DNA from: Gallionella sp.
GTDB lineage: Bacteria > Pseudomonadota > Gammaproteobacteria > Burkholderiales > Gallionellaceae
NCBI GenBank assembly: GCA_028710565.1
Contig: JAQTTV010000002.1
Location: 79,795 to 143,794, forward strand
Direction: 5' to 3'
Length of the DNA: 64,000 nucleotides
The notes beneath the pieces are model-generated. The model searched no databases and was not told where the DNA came from. It saw only the letters and a program-made list of their open reading frames with translations. A program made the position numbers and the translations under genes. Below, piece after piece: positions 18,572 through 25,707 of this stretch (positions are counted from its first letter, which is position 1; the number at the start of each line of letters is the position of its first letter).

Positions 18572-18856
18572 ATGACCACACTCTCTTTAGCCTCAATAAT
18601 TTGTCGCAGTAGCGACCACCTCTCTACTGAAATCGGGGAAAGTTTGGTGATTATGTCCATCGAGCAAGGCAATTATTGTGACTTGGATGCCATTACCAGC
18701 GATGTTTGGCGGCGTTTGGATCAGCCCATCACCGTGACCGATTTATGTGTCAAATTAGGTCAAGAATATGATGCCGATTTAGACACGATCCAACGCGATG
18801 TTTTGATTCTATTGAAAAAACTAGCCGCAGAAAAACTGATTACGATCCAATCGTAA
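18572..18856 (+). CDS. lasso B1 / PqqD-like RiPP recognition element
   Basis: A 94-residue PqqD-fold protein that binds the leader peptide and presents it to the B2 protease. It shows the family pattern: SRSSDHLSTEIGESLVIMSIEQGNYCDLDAI-type beta-hairpin, then VWRRLDQPITVTDLCVKL and LLKKLAAEKLI helices. A stand-alone RRE beside a separate B2 gene is the proteobacterial lasso arrangement. It is preceded by the promoter at 18509-18536 and followed 21 bases later by the kinase gene. Confidence 0.87.
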   Translation: MTTLSLASIICRSSDHLSTEIGESLVIMSIEQGNYCDLDAITSDVWRRLDQPITVTDLCVKLGQEYDADLDTIQRDVLILLKKLAAEKLITIQS

Positions 18857-18877
18857 CAACACGCTCGGTATCAAACT

Positions 18878-19801
18878 ATGAATCACGATTTAATTTTATG
18901 TGGTTGGCGCGTGCGTTCCACCTTGCCGCTGCCTGAGTTATTACCTTGGACGGGGGAGGATCGTCCTGTGGATATTGAGATCGACGTGGCGAACATCCCT
19001 GTTCCCACAGTCGCGCCGACATTGGTCTTGCCGCACAGCCGTTTGTGGGACAATGGCGATTTTCTATTGGAATTAGACGGCGTGGGACGATTTTGGGTCA
19101 CACAAGGTCGGCAAGTACTGGTTGAACCTGCCACCGATTGTCCTGCGGCGGGATTGCGCGCTTTTATTTTGGGGTCGGTGTTGGGGGTGTTGTGTCATCA
19201 GCGAGGGCTTTTGCCGATACACGCCTCGGCGGTGCGGATTGACGAAGTCGCGGTGTTGATTGCGGGTATTTCGGGTGCGGGTAAATCCACTTTGGCAGCA
19301 GCACTGGGCGCACGCGGACACGCGCTATTGTCAGACGATGTCGCAGCGATAGATCCCAAAAGCGGGCAGCTATTGCCCGCCTATCCGCAACGCAAACTCA
19401 CCCCCGACGTGCTAAATGCATTGCAAATGCCGCACGAAGGTTTGCTGACGCACCGTGTGGGGCAAGTCAAATACCGCGTGCCTGCGTTTGCCGATTTCAG
19501 CACCGCGCCGATTGCCCCCGCAGCGGTTTTTGTATTGAATGTCAGCCCGATTGGACCATTCGGCGCGCCCCAACGACTGTCTTCAGCAAAAGCCATGGCG
19601 TTGTTGGATAGAATGATTTATCGACGTGCGGTGGGTCATCACATTCAGTCTAAGCTTGCCCTGTTCTCCTCCGTCGCCAAACTGTCTCACCTTGCCCCCG
19701 TCTATACCTTACCCAGACGCAAGGGCGCGCCCTTAAGCGAATTGGATGACTTTGCCGCACAGGTCGAATCTTGTGTGCGCACATTGAAATCACACGGATA
19801 G
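18878..19801 (+). CDS. HPr kinase-like protein, candidate lasso C-terminal Ser kinase
   Basis: 307 residues. The P-loop VLIAGISGAGKSTLAAAL lies near residues 127-143, followed by HALLSDDVAAID, the DD pair seen in HPrK/P-type kinases. Members of this family occur in paeninodin-type lasso clusters, where they phosphorylate the C-terminal serine of the precursor. The precursor encoded here ends in Ser (VS), which fits. No HPr/PTS gene is near. The assignment as peptide kinase is inference from context. Confidence 0.78.
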   Translation: MNHDLILCGWRVRSTLPLPELLPWTGEDRPVDIEIDVANIPVPTVAPTLVLPHSRLWDNGDFLLELDGVGRFWVTQGRQVLVEPATDCPAAGLRAFILGSVLGVLCHQRGLLPIHASAVRIDEVAVLIAGISGAGKSTLAAALGARGHALLSDDVAAIDPKSGQLLPAYPQRKLTPDVLNALQMPHEGLLTHRVGQVKYRVPAFADFSTAPIAPAAVFVLNVSPIGPFGAPQRLSSAKAMALLDRMIYRRAVGHHIQSKLALFSSVAKLSHLAPVYTLPRRKGAPLSELDDFAAQVESCVRTLKSHG

Positions 19802-19808
19802 CTGACCA

Positions 19809-20645
19809 ATGAACGGTTTTTACTGGATCGCCTCGTATCCCAAATCGGGCAACACTTGGCTGCGCTTATTTCTGGAAGCTTTGTTGGCAGGGTCATTGGA
19901 CATCAACCGCTTGAAAAAGGCGGGCGGACATGCGGCGATACGCGCTGAATTTGATCGCCTGCTGGACATCCCCTCGTCAGATTTAACCGACGATGAAATC
20001 ACCAACGCCCGCCCCAGTCTGTATCAAATTGAAGCCAACACCGCCACTCAGCCCTTGCTACGCAAAGCACACGATGCGTGGCATTTAACCCCCGCAGGCA
20101 AACCGCTTTTTCCGCCCGAACTAACCTTAGGCGCGGTGTATTTGGTGCGAGACCCGCGCGATGTGGCGGTGTCGTTTGCACACCATCTGACGCAAGACAT
20201 AGACCGTATCATCACGCGCATGAACGACCCCGCTGCGGTGATGGAGCCTGCCAAACTCCGAATGCAAAGCCATCTGCCCCAACGCTTATTAACTTGGCAA
20301 CAGCATGTGCAAAGCTGGCTGAACGCCCCCATTCCCGTGTTGTTGGTCAAGTACGAAGACTTACTCGCTGAGCCCGTTAATCGTTTTGGCGAGATTGCCG
20401 ATTTTCTGAAACTGGCAGCCACACCTGAGCAAATTGCTGCCGCCGTGCAAGCCGTAAAGTTTGACCGCCTACGCGACTTAGAAGCAAGCAACGGTTTCGC
20501 TGAAAAACCACCCGATGCCAGCCGCTTCTTCCGACGCGGTATCGCAGGCGGTTGGCAAGATACCCTGAGTACCGCCCAAATCGAGCGTATCGAAGCCCAT
20601 CATGCGGACATGATGCGTCGGTTAGGGTATGTGTCATTGGGGTGA
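19809..20645 (+). CDS. sulfotransferase
   Basis: 278-residue PAPS-dependent sulfotransferase. The 5'-phosphosulfate loop is ASYPKSGNTWLRLFLEAL near the N-terminus and the 3'-phosphate element VYLVRDPRDVAVSFAHH is near residue 113. A late FFRRGIAGGWQDTLS matches the RKGxxGDWKxxxT motif in shape. It starts 7 bases after the kinase stop, so it belongs to the same transcript. Probable substrate is the lasso peptide (Thr or Ser hydroxyls are available; there is no Tyr in the core), but this is inferred from position alone. Confidence 0.85.
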   Translation: MNGFYWIASYPKSGNTWLRLFLEALLAGSLDINRLKKAGGHAAIRAEFDRLLDIPSSDLTDDEITNARPSLYQIEANTATQPLLRKAHDAWHLTPAGKPLFPPELTLGAVYLVRDPRDVAVSFAHHLTQDIDRIITRMNDPAAVMEPAKLRMQSHLPQRLLTWQQHVQSWLNAPIPVLLVKYEDLLAEPVNRFGEIADFLKLAATPEQIAAAVQAVKFDRLRDLEASNGFAEKPPDASRFFRRGIAGGWQDTLSTAQIERIEAHHADMMRRLGYVSLG

Positions 20646-20653
20646 ACCATACC

Positions 20654-20694
20654 CCTTCGCCGCCACAATGTAAAAGATGGCTTTGGGGCGAAGG
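20654..20694 (+). terminator. hairpin between sulfotransferase and precursor (possible partial terminator)
   Basis: Perfect 8-base stem CCTTCGCC (20654-20661) / GGCGAAGG (20687-20694) followed by TTTT. The 25-base loop makes it weak; it could attenuate read-through, or protect the 3' end of the upstream message, ahead of the precursor gene. Confidence 0.4.
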
Positions 20695-20786
20695 TTTTGG
20701 TAGCATTCGGACTGCTTAGATTTATCACAAATACATCCAAGCACTTGTTAAACCTTAAAAATGCCACTTTAAAAAGGATAGTCGCC

Positions 20787-20942
20787 ATGAAACCTGAAAT
20801 AACACTCGCTACAGAAAATAAAGCCCCCGAAATGCAAGCAAAAAAACACTGGAAAATGCCTGAAGTAAAGGTATTTTCCGTTGATGACATGACCGAAGGT
20901 ACCACAGGACCAGGCACTGATGGTTCGGGTGGTGTCTCATAA
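20787..20942 (+). CDS. lasso peptide precursor (A), 51 residues
   Basis: Starts at ATG 20787 behind AAAAAGGAT. Leader residues 1-37 contain W22-x-x-P25-E-V, the Y/W-x-x-P recognition pattern for the B1 element, and end M-T36-E37, putting the conserved Thr at position -2. The predicted core is GTTGPGTDGSGGVS (residues 38-51): Gly1 can cyclise on Asp8, the only acidic core residue, giving an 8-residue ring and a 6-residue tail ending in Ser. The tail lacks large steric-lock residues. Its TAA overlaps the convergent cyclase gene stop by 6 bases. It is not annotated by length-based gene finders easily, as a longer in-frame ORF begins at 20697. Confidence 0.75.
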   Translation: MKPEITLATENKAPEMQAKKHWKMPEVKVFSVDDMTEGTTGPGTDGSGGVS

Positions 20943-22859
20943 CAATTGACGATTCTGATTTTCAACGTGCAATATAAATTGCCCTGCTGAAATGCCTTGA
21001 AGCAGCTTAGTTCGATTGAACGAGCTGCTTTTTTGGTTCGTGACATACGCCTCTATCAAACGATTTAATCCCTCAAGGTCAATCGTGCGTGAAGCTAACG
21101 GGGATGCGACACACCGTGCTAACACGGTGCGAATTTCCGCTTGCGATGCGATCACTTGAGCTTTCCAGTCTGCGCCCTGAAATCCTTTTGTTTTGCATTC
21201 CAAGATGGCTTGGGGCAGCATCTGTCCATAAGCGCGCTTGAGCAAAAAACGATTTTGTCCCTTGCGCATAAACTGCGCTTCAGGAATCGCGAGACAAAAT
21301 TCTAGAAAACGCAAATCAGCGGTGGGATCGCGCAGTTCTATGCCTGTTTTAGCGAGTGTCGCCATGCGGTTGTCTCCGACTTCCGCCATGCTGTGCAATA
21401 CGTTGCAACGCACGGCGCGACTATCGCTAAATCCCCGAAAATTTAAATCGTGTCCCGCCAACTGTGCACGTTGCCGAATCGCCATTTGTTGGGCAAATTG
21501 GGGATGAATAGCAGAATAGCGGGCAAGCGAATTAGGCTGACCACGCCATTGGTCAATGATTTGCCACATTGCATCGGGTAGGAAAGGCTCAATGGAATTA
21601 TAAACAATGCGCTTCCACGACCAGCCTGCCACTTGCCGAGTCGCTATCGCTTCCTGCACCCAACCGTGTACTTCCCCTCGCGCCAGCAAGTTTGGCAGTA
21701 AAGCACTTCCATCCCAAGACAAGCCCATATTGCCTTGCTGCCCTGTCAACATGACACGAATACCACGTGCCGATGCGTCGTCCAGCAGAGCTTGCCACCA
21801 ACCTAAATTAGCCAAATTTTTAAAAGGGCGATCAGAATAGTGAATGATTGAGTTTAACTCGTCCAATAATCCCCCTTTCGCCCGTACCGCAACATGGCTG
21901 ATATTGGCATGACGTGCAGCCAACAATGCCGCCAGCGGAAACTCATCTGCGTGCGCGCCTTTGGGTATCTCTTCCGAGAAATCTGCACTTGGTCTTGCGG
22001 TAAACGCGGTGAGCTGTTGTTCGCCCAATAGTTTGGCTGCCATGGCCGTTACGGTACTGCTGTCGAAGCCAGAGCTTAATTGTGAGCCAATGCCCCCTCT
22101 GCTTCTTAAGCGACAGCGCACTGCCTCTTCAAACTTTTCTTTAAAGGCTTCTACATAGTCATCGTCCGAGGGAAGCTCAATCCGCCTTTCGGGGTCATAA
22201 CGGTGAAAGCACACATCTCGTACTTGTCCCTGCTCCAGTACGAGGTAGTGTCCTGGCTCCACCCGTTGGATATGTTGATATAGGCTTTGCGCTCCCGTCA
22301 GCGGCAAATTGACCAAAAAGTCTGCCAGACGCTCTTCGTTGATTTGTATGGGAATACGACCTAAAGCGAATAAACCTTTGGGCATGGAAGCATAGGCAAA
22401 GAAGTTGTTTTGTAGATGCCAATACAACGGACGACCACCGCTCAAGTCACGGCAAAGCAAAAGTCTTTTGGCATTCGCATCCCAAATCGCCAAAGCAAAT
22501 TCTCCCACCAAGCGGGCAAAACTGGCTACACCCCATTGCGTAAAAGCCGCCAACACAATGGCACTGTCCGCCATCTGTTTGGCTTCTTGAACGGGAATAG
22601 CGAGGGCTTTAATCAACTCTTCTCGGTTATCAATGCGTCCCGCGAAAGTCAGGGTGATGGCTTGGGACAACAGCGGTTGTTGGTCGTAATCATCCTCTGG
22701 CGTGGTACGGAATAGCAAATGTGCCATCGCCACGTTTTGCTGTTGCCAAAGATGTTGCGCATCTTTTCCGTATAAGGTCAACGCCTGTATCATGCGCGAC
22801 ATATCGGCTGGATCCACGACCGCGCCCTCTAGGCGAACGATTCCTGCAAGTGCACTCAT
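20937..22859 (-). CDS. asparagine synthetase-like lasso cyclase (C)
   Basis: 640 residues with an N-terminal class II glutaminase-like domain and a C-terminal AsnB synthetase domain. The PPi loop is SSGFDSSTVTAMA, where ATP activates the Asp8 carboxylate for macrolactam formation. The N-terminus reads MSALAGIVRLEG: the nucleophilic Cys2 of real glutaminases is Ser, so no ammonia would be released, as expected for an enzyme that uses the peptide's own Gly1 amine. It is encoded opposite to the precursor and ends on top of its stop codon. True asparagine synthetase is unlikely for these reasons. Confidence 0.82.
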   Translation of the reverse strand: MSALAGIVRLEGAVVDPADMSRMIQALTLYGKDAQHLWQQQNVAMAHLLFRTTPEDDYDQQPLLSQAITLTFAGRIDNREELIKALAIPVQEAKQMADSAIVLAAFTQWGVASFARLVGEFALAIWDANAKRLLLCRDLSGGRPLYWHLQNNFFAYASMPKGLFALGRIPIQINEERLADFLVNLPLTGAQSLYQHIQRVEPGHYLVLEQGQVRDVCFHRYDPERRIELPSDDDYVEAFKEKFEEAVRCRLRSRGGIGSQLSSGFDSSTVTAMAAKLLGEQQLTAFTARPSADFSEEIPKGAHADEFPLAALLAARHANISHVAVRAKGGLLDELNSIIHYSDRPFKNLANLGWWQALLDDASARGIRVMLTGQQGNMGLSWDGSALLPNLLARGEVHGWVQEAIATRQVAGWSWKRIVYNSIEPFLPDAMWQIIDQWRGQPNSLARYSAIHPQFAQQMAIRQRAQLAGHDLNFRGFSDSRAVRCNVLHSMAEVGDNRMATLAKTGIELRDPTADLRFLEFCLAIPEAQFMRKGQNRFLLKRAYGQMLPQAILECKTKGFQGADWKAQVIASQAEIRTVLARCVASPLASRTIDLEGLNRLIEAYVTNQKSSSFNRTKLLQGISAGQFILHVENQNRQLL

Positions 22860-22943
22860 TGCTTAAATACGCTGAAAATAAAAGGTGCTAAGGGTAGCAA
22901 AAATAGATGAATCAATATACCGCTGCGGCAAGCTATTTGGATT

Positions 22944-23104
22944 TTATGCGGTGCGGGGATACAAAACCATTTTTTCAATCCAGTCCCATTCGGCAGTCAG
23001 CAGCCTTAAGTCATCTCGCGTTGAACGATAAAGAGACGCCATAAAACCATGGTCTTCGTCTCTCGCGGGACGAATGGACAAATTATCGGGAAGCGGAAAA
23101 ATAA
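22944..23104 (-). pseudogene. relic of a GNAT gene (N-terminal part)
   Basis: On the minus strand, a frame without a normal start reads ...PLPDNLSIRPARDEDHGFM and continues ASLYRSTRDDLRLL before diverging and stopping. It aligns with the start of the intact GNAT at 25156 (LPEPLVMRPAQDDDGAFM, EALYYSTRDDLAGL). The acetyl-CoA-binding half is missing and the 5' end abuts the terminator at 23125. This 300-base gap (22860-23159) holds nothing else recognisable. Confidence 0.5.
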
Positions 23105-23124
23105 TTGTTTTGGAAATACAAAAG

Positions 23125-23150
23125 AAAAAAGGTGCCGAAGCACCTTTTTT
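23125..23150. terminator. bidirectional rho-independent terminator
   Basis: AAAAAA-GGTGC-CGAA-GCACC-TTTTTT. It lies 9 bases beyond the stop of the last tail-collar gene (minus strand) and would separate that operon from the GNAT relic and cyclase gene. Confidence 0.85.
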
Positions 23151-23159
23151 CTTTCAAGC

Positions 23160-23681
23160 TTACGGTTTTACGGGATAATTACCCACGAGACAAATGCAAA
23201 AGTTAAGTGCCAAGTATGGTTGACGATTCTCGTGTGCAGCACCAGCGCCAGCCACACCAAAAGTAGGTGAGGCAAGTACGGTGTTGGGAGATTCGGCGTA
23301 TATCGTGGCACTTAATTCACGCGCAATCCAGCTCTTGTTGGCAGTTGCTTGGGCAAGTGGCGCAGTGGTGCTACTTGTCCCATCTACAGGATGAGTATGA
23401 ACAGGAAGTTGACTTGCACTCAAGGTGACAGCATTGCTACCCGTTTGATTCCCAACCTGACGCGGCGTAAGCCCATTCCCCTGACCTTGGCCCATGACAC
23501 TTCGCCCCATCAGGTTTGGAAGTGAAAATTTGGTCTGGTCACCACCGAAACGATTGCCAATGATGCTATAAAGTGCTGGATTTTGGTTCACTAAAAGTTG
23601 TTGTCCATTACACAAAGCCCAATCTTGCGGCACGTAATTAAAACCAAAAGCACGGATTTCTCCGATGTAAGGATCTGACAT
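23160..23681 (-). CDS. phage tail-collar domain protein (MdpB-like), copy 3
   Basis: 173 residues of the short tail-collar family (microcystin-dependent-protein type). It begins MSDPYIGEIRAFGFNYVPQDWALCNGQ and contains FGGDQTKFSLPNLMGRSVMGQG, the G-D-x-x-T-x-F-x-L-P-(D/N)-L-x-G-R collar motif, and the C-terminal QPYLALNFCICL that ends the fold. No other tail gene is present, so it is not part of a visible prophage. Third gene of a minus-strand triplet, 16 bases behind copy 2 and ending at a strong terminator. Function outside phages is unknown; secretion or adhesion roles have been proposed. Confidence 0.88.
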   Translation of the reverse strand: MSDPYIGEIRAFGFNYVPQDWALCNGQQLLVNQNPALYSIIGNRFGGDQTKFSLPNLMGRSVMGQGQGNGLTPRQVGNQTGSNAVTLSASQLPVHTHPVDGTSSTTAPLAQATANKSWIARELSATIYAESPNTVLASPTFGVAGAGAAHENRQPYLALNFCICLVGNYPVKP

Positions 23682-23697
23682 GTTAATTCCTTTTCAA

Positions 23698-24225
23698 TTA
23701 GGCGGGGCTAGGGAAGTTACCCACGGTAGCAATAATGAACGACACGCAAGTGCTAGGCATTAAATTAGCATGAGGTTGTCCTCCGCCTGCCAAAGAACAC
23801 GCATCAGGATCAAAAACCTTAAGGGTGGGACTGACACTATTGTCGTAAATACCACTGCCTGAGGCGGCAGCTGCGATGACTTTAGTGGTACTAGGTACAT
23901 TGGTATCCCCCGCACGCGTGCTGACATTCAATGCGTGAATATGGGGAGGAATCGTCGCTGTACTCAATGCAACAGTCTCTGTACCACCTTGTTGTCCAAG
24001 TACGCGAGCGGTTAACCCTGCACCCTGCCCCGCCCCAACAGGCAGCCGACCTCTAAAATCAGGCACGTTAAACGTATTCACGCCATCCCCACCGTAGATT
24101 GTCCCCAACAAAGCAAATAGCACTTGATATTCCGAAATAGAAAGTGCTTGCCCATTACAAAGCACCCAACCTTCAGGCGCATAATTCCCCGCAAATAAGC
24201 GGATCTCACCAACAAAACCGTCCAT
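23698..24225 (-). CDS. phage tail-collar domain protein (MdpB-like), copy 2
   Basis: 175 residues: MDGFVGEIRLFAGNYAPEGWVLCNGQ, then GGDGVNTFNVPDFRGRLPVGAGQG and a His in IPPHIHALNV. The C-terminus is MPSTCVSFIIATVG. Same fold and length as the flanking copies but well diverged from them, so the triplication is old. It lies between copies 1 and 3 with short gaps (14 and 16 bases), which supports one transcript and perhaps a hetero-oligomer. Confidence 0.88.
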   Translation of the reverse strand: MDGFVGEIRLFAGNYAPEGWVLCNGQALSISEYQVLFALLGTIYGGDGVNTFNVPDFRGRLPVGAGQGAGLTARVLGQQGGTETVALSTATIPPHIHALNVSTRAGDTNVPSTTKVIAAAASGSGIYDNSVSPTLKVFDPDACSLAGGGQPHANLMPSTCVSFIIATVGNFPSPA

Positions 24226-24239
24226 ATCTCCCCCTGAAT

Positions 24240-24755
24240 TTAAGCGCGAGGAGGGTAGAGACCCTCCGTTGCAATATAAAAGTTAGTCACTGCAAAGGGC
24301 TGCATATTGCTATGTCCTTGACCATCACCAGTGGATACAACCGATGCAGGGTTAATTGGAATCATCGCGCTGTCGGGCGTGGCATAGATATTATTGGGTG
24401 CAGCTGCCAAAACGTGACCTGGGATACCAGGAAAAGTACCTGGCGCGGTATTGACCCCCATATTGTGATTATGGGCTGGCATTTGGGCAAGGGTAAGTGC
24501 CACGGCTTCTACGCCCGCTTTATTGCCCACTGCATAATTGATACTGCCATCCGCCGAACCCATACACACAGGCACGCGACCACGCAAATCAGGCAAGGCA
24601 AAAGTCGTCCTGCCGTCCCCGCCATATTGACCACCCAGTAATGAAAAGAGTGCTTGATTTTGGCTAACAGGCAATATTTGCCCTGCGCACGGCACCCAAC
24701 CTTGCGGGATATTGTTAAACCCCATCATTCGTATTTCACCTAAAAACGGATCCAT
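24240..24755 (-). CDS. phage tail-collar domain protein (MdpB-like), copy 1
   Basis: 171 residues: MDPFLGEIRMMGFNNIPQGWVPCAGQ, with GGDGRTTFALPDLRGRVPVCMG and the histidine cluster MPAHNHNMGVN. The C-terminal MQPFAVTNFYIATEGLYPPRA closes the collar fold. A near-perfect Shine-Dalgarno, AGGAGGCGTAAAG, precedes the ATG. First gene of the minus-strand triplet; the likely promoter is at 24797-24826. Confidence 0.88.
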   Translation of the reverse strand: MDPFLGEIRMMGFNNIPQGWVPCAGQILPVSQNQALFSLLGGQYGGDGRTTFALPDLRGRVPVCMGSADGSINYAVGNKAGVEAVALTLAQMPAHNHNMGVNTAPGTFPGIPGHVLAAAPNNIYATPDSAMIPINPASVVSTGDGQGHSNMQPFAVTNFYIATEGLYPPRA

Positions 24756-24796
24756 CTTTACGCCTCCTAGGATAAATGGCTTTCACCGAAGTACGC

Positions 24797-24826
24797 ATAC
24801 TAAAGGAGGGGGTTTGTCAGTGTCAA
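24797..24826 (-). promoter_or_regulatory. promoter of the tail-collar operon
   Basis: On the minus strand TTGACA (complement of 24821-24826) and TAGTAT (complement of 24797-24802) are spaced by 18 bases, about 41 bases ahead of the first collar gene. Confidence 0.5.
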
Positions 24827-24934
24827 TAACGTTTATATATATTTTTTTAATCCACTTAACTATATATTTCTGCGGAGAAAAAATGCGTTTGGCGAACCGC
24901 CCTATTAAGTATTTTATTGAAGGAGTTTTCGAGA

Positions 24935-25012
24935 ATGTCGCCTCAAAACCACCGAAAAAACCCGCTTCTTATCAGCAGCGCGGCGGCAGATAACCCCGAA
25001 CGCCTAGGGTAA
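24935..25012 (+). CDS. possible 25-residue peptide upstream of the GNAT gene
   Basis: ATG 24935 lies 9 bases after a perfect GAAGGAG (24919-24925). The product is MSPQNHRKNPLLISSAAADN followed by five residues. Its TAA is immediately followed by another ATG (25013). No homologue is recognised, and the ORF could be chance. It is among the few things in the 400-base gap 24756-25155. Confidence 0.3.
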   Translation: MSPQNHRKNPLLISSAAADNPERLG

Positions 25013-25159
25013 ATGTGCGGGCGCATTAAAGGAATCATCACAGGCAAACTAGGCGAAAAGAGGGGCTACCTACGGCGAATTTTGAATATGTTCATTGATG
25101 CTGTCGTAAAAATGCGGTGTAAAATCGCGCCTCTTTTTGCTGAATCAACTTTGCTATGA
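25013..25159 (+). CDS. possible 48-residue ORF coupled to the GNAT gene
   Basis: An ATG directly abutting the stop of the preceding mini-ORF opens a frame (MCGRIKGIITGKLGEK...) that ends in a TGA overlapping the GNAT start (ATGA at 25156). The composition is basic. There is only a weak ribosome site (TAGGG). The chain of abutting and overlapping ORFs is suggestive but may be coincidental. Confidence 0.2.
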   Translation: MCGRIKGIITGKLGEKRGYLRRILNMFIDAVVKMRCKIAPLFAESTLL

Positions 25160-25650
25160 CATTCAAATGGCATCCCGTTTTACCCGAACCGCTGGTGATG
25201 CGTCCTGCACAGGACGACGACGGCGCATTTATGGAAGCACTTTATTATTCCACACGCGATGACTTGGCGGGGTTGGGCGAGTTGATGCTGCCGATTTTGG
25301 CGCAGCAATATCGAGCACAGCAACTGGGCTATCGCAGCACTTTTCCGAATGCACAGTATTGGATTATCGAACAACACGGTGAGCGGATTGGGCGCGTGGT
25401 GGTAAATATCAACGAAGTGGAAGTGCATTTGATAGACATTGCATTTCTGCCACATGCGAGGGGACAAGGCAATGGTACGAAGCTACTGCGCACCTTGCAA
25501 CATCATGCTACACAAGCGTGCATTCCCCTGTCGTTAAACGTGAGTCATACCAACCCCGCAGCCAGAAAACTTTACCTTACCCTTGGTTTTGTTGTAATTG
25601 CAAACTATCCATCCGTTACACAAATGGCTTGGTATTCACCAAAAACATGA
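25156..25650 (+). CDS. GNAT family N-acetyltransferase
   Basis: 164 residues. HLIDIAFLPHARGQGNGTKLLRTLQ is the acetyl-CoA pyrophosphate loop (R/Q-x-x-G-x-G/A), and LNVSHTNPAARKLYLTLGF is the C-terminal motif B. The N-terminal DDDGAFMEALYYSTRDDLAGL resembles the relic at 22944-23104, showing that two related GNATs were in the locus. It opens the plus-strand unit leading to the ABC exporter. Substrate unknown; candidates are the peptide or the tail-collar proteins. Confidence 0.85.
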   Translation: MTFKWHPVLPEPLVMRPAQDDDGAFMEALYYSTRDDLAGLGELMLPILAQQYRAQQLGYRSTFPNAQYWIIEQHGERIGRVVVNINEVEVHLIDIAFLPHARGQGNGTKLLRTLQHHATQACIPLSLNVSHTNPAARKLYLTLGFVVIANYPSVTQMAWYSPKT

Positions 25651-25707
25651 GAATAGGCTCGAAATGCGACCAAGCTTATCCCTGACAAGCTTTCTTTCCT
25701 CTCCAAC

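Noticed and set aside
18878..19801. Housekeeping HPr kinase/phosphorylase of a PTS
   Set aside because: No ptsH, ptsI or rapZ neighbours; it lies within a RiPP cluster and has a different N-terminal domain.
23160..24755. Prophage
   Set aside because: Only collar-domain proteins are present, without capsid, terminase, integrase or lysis genes, and with their own promoter and terminator.
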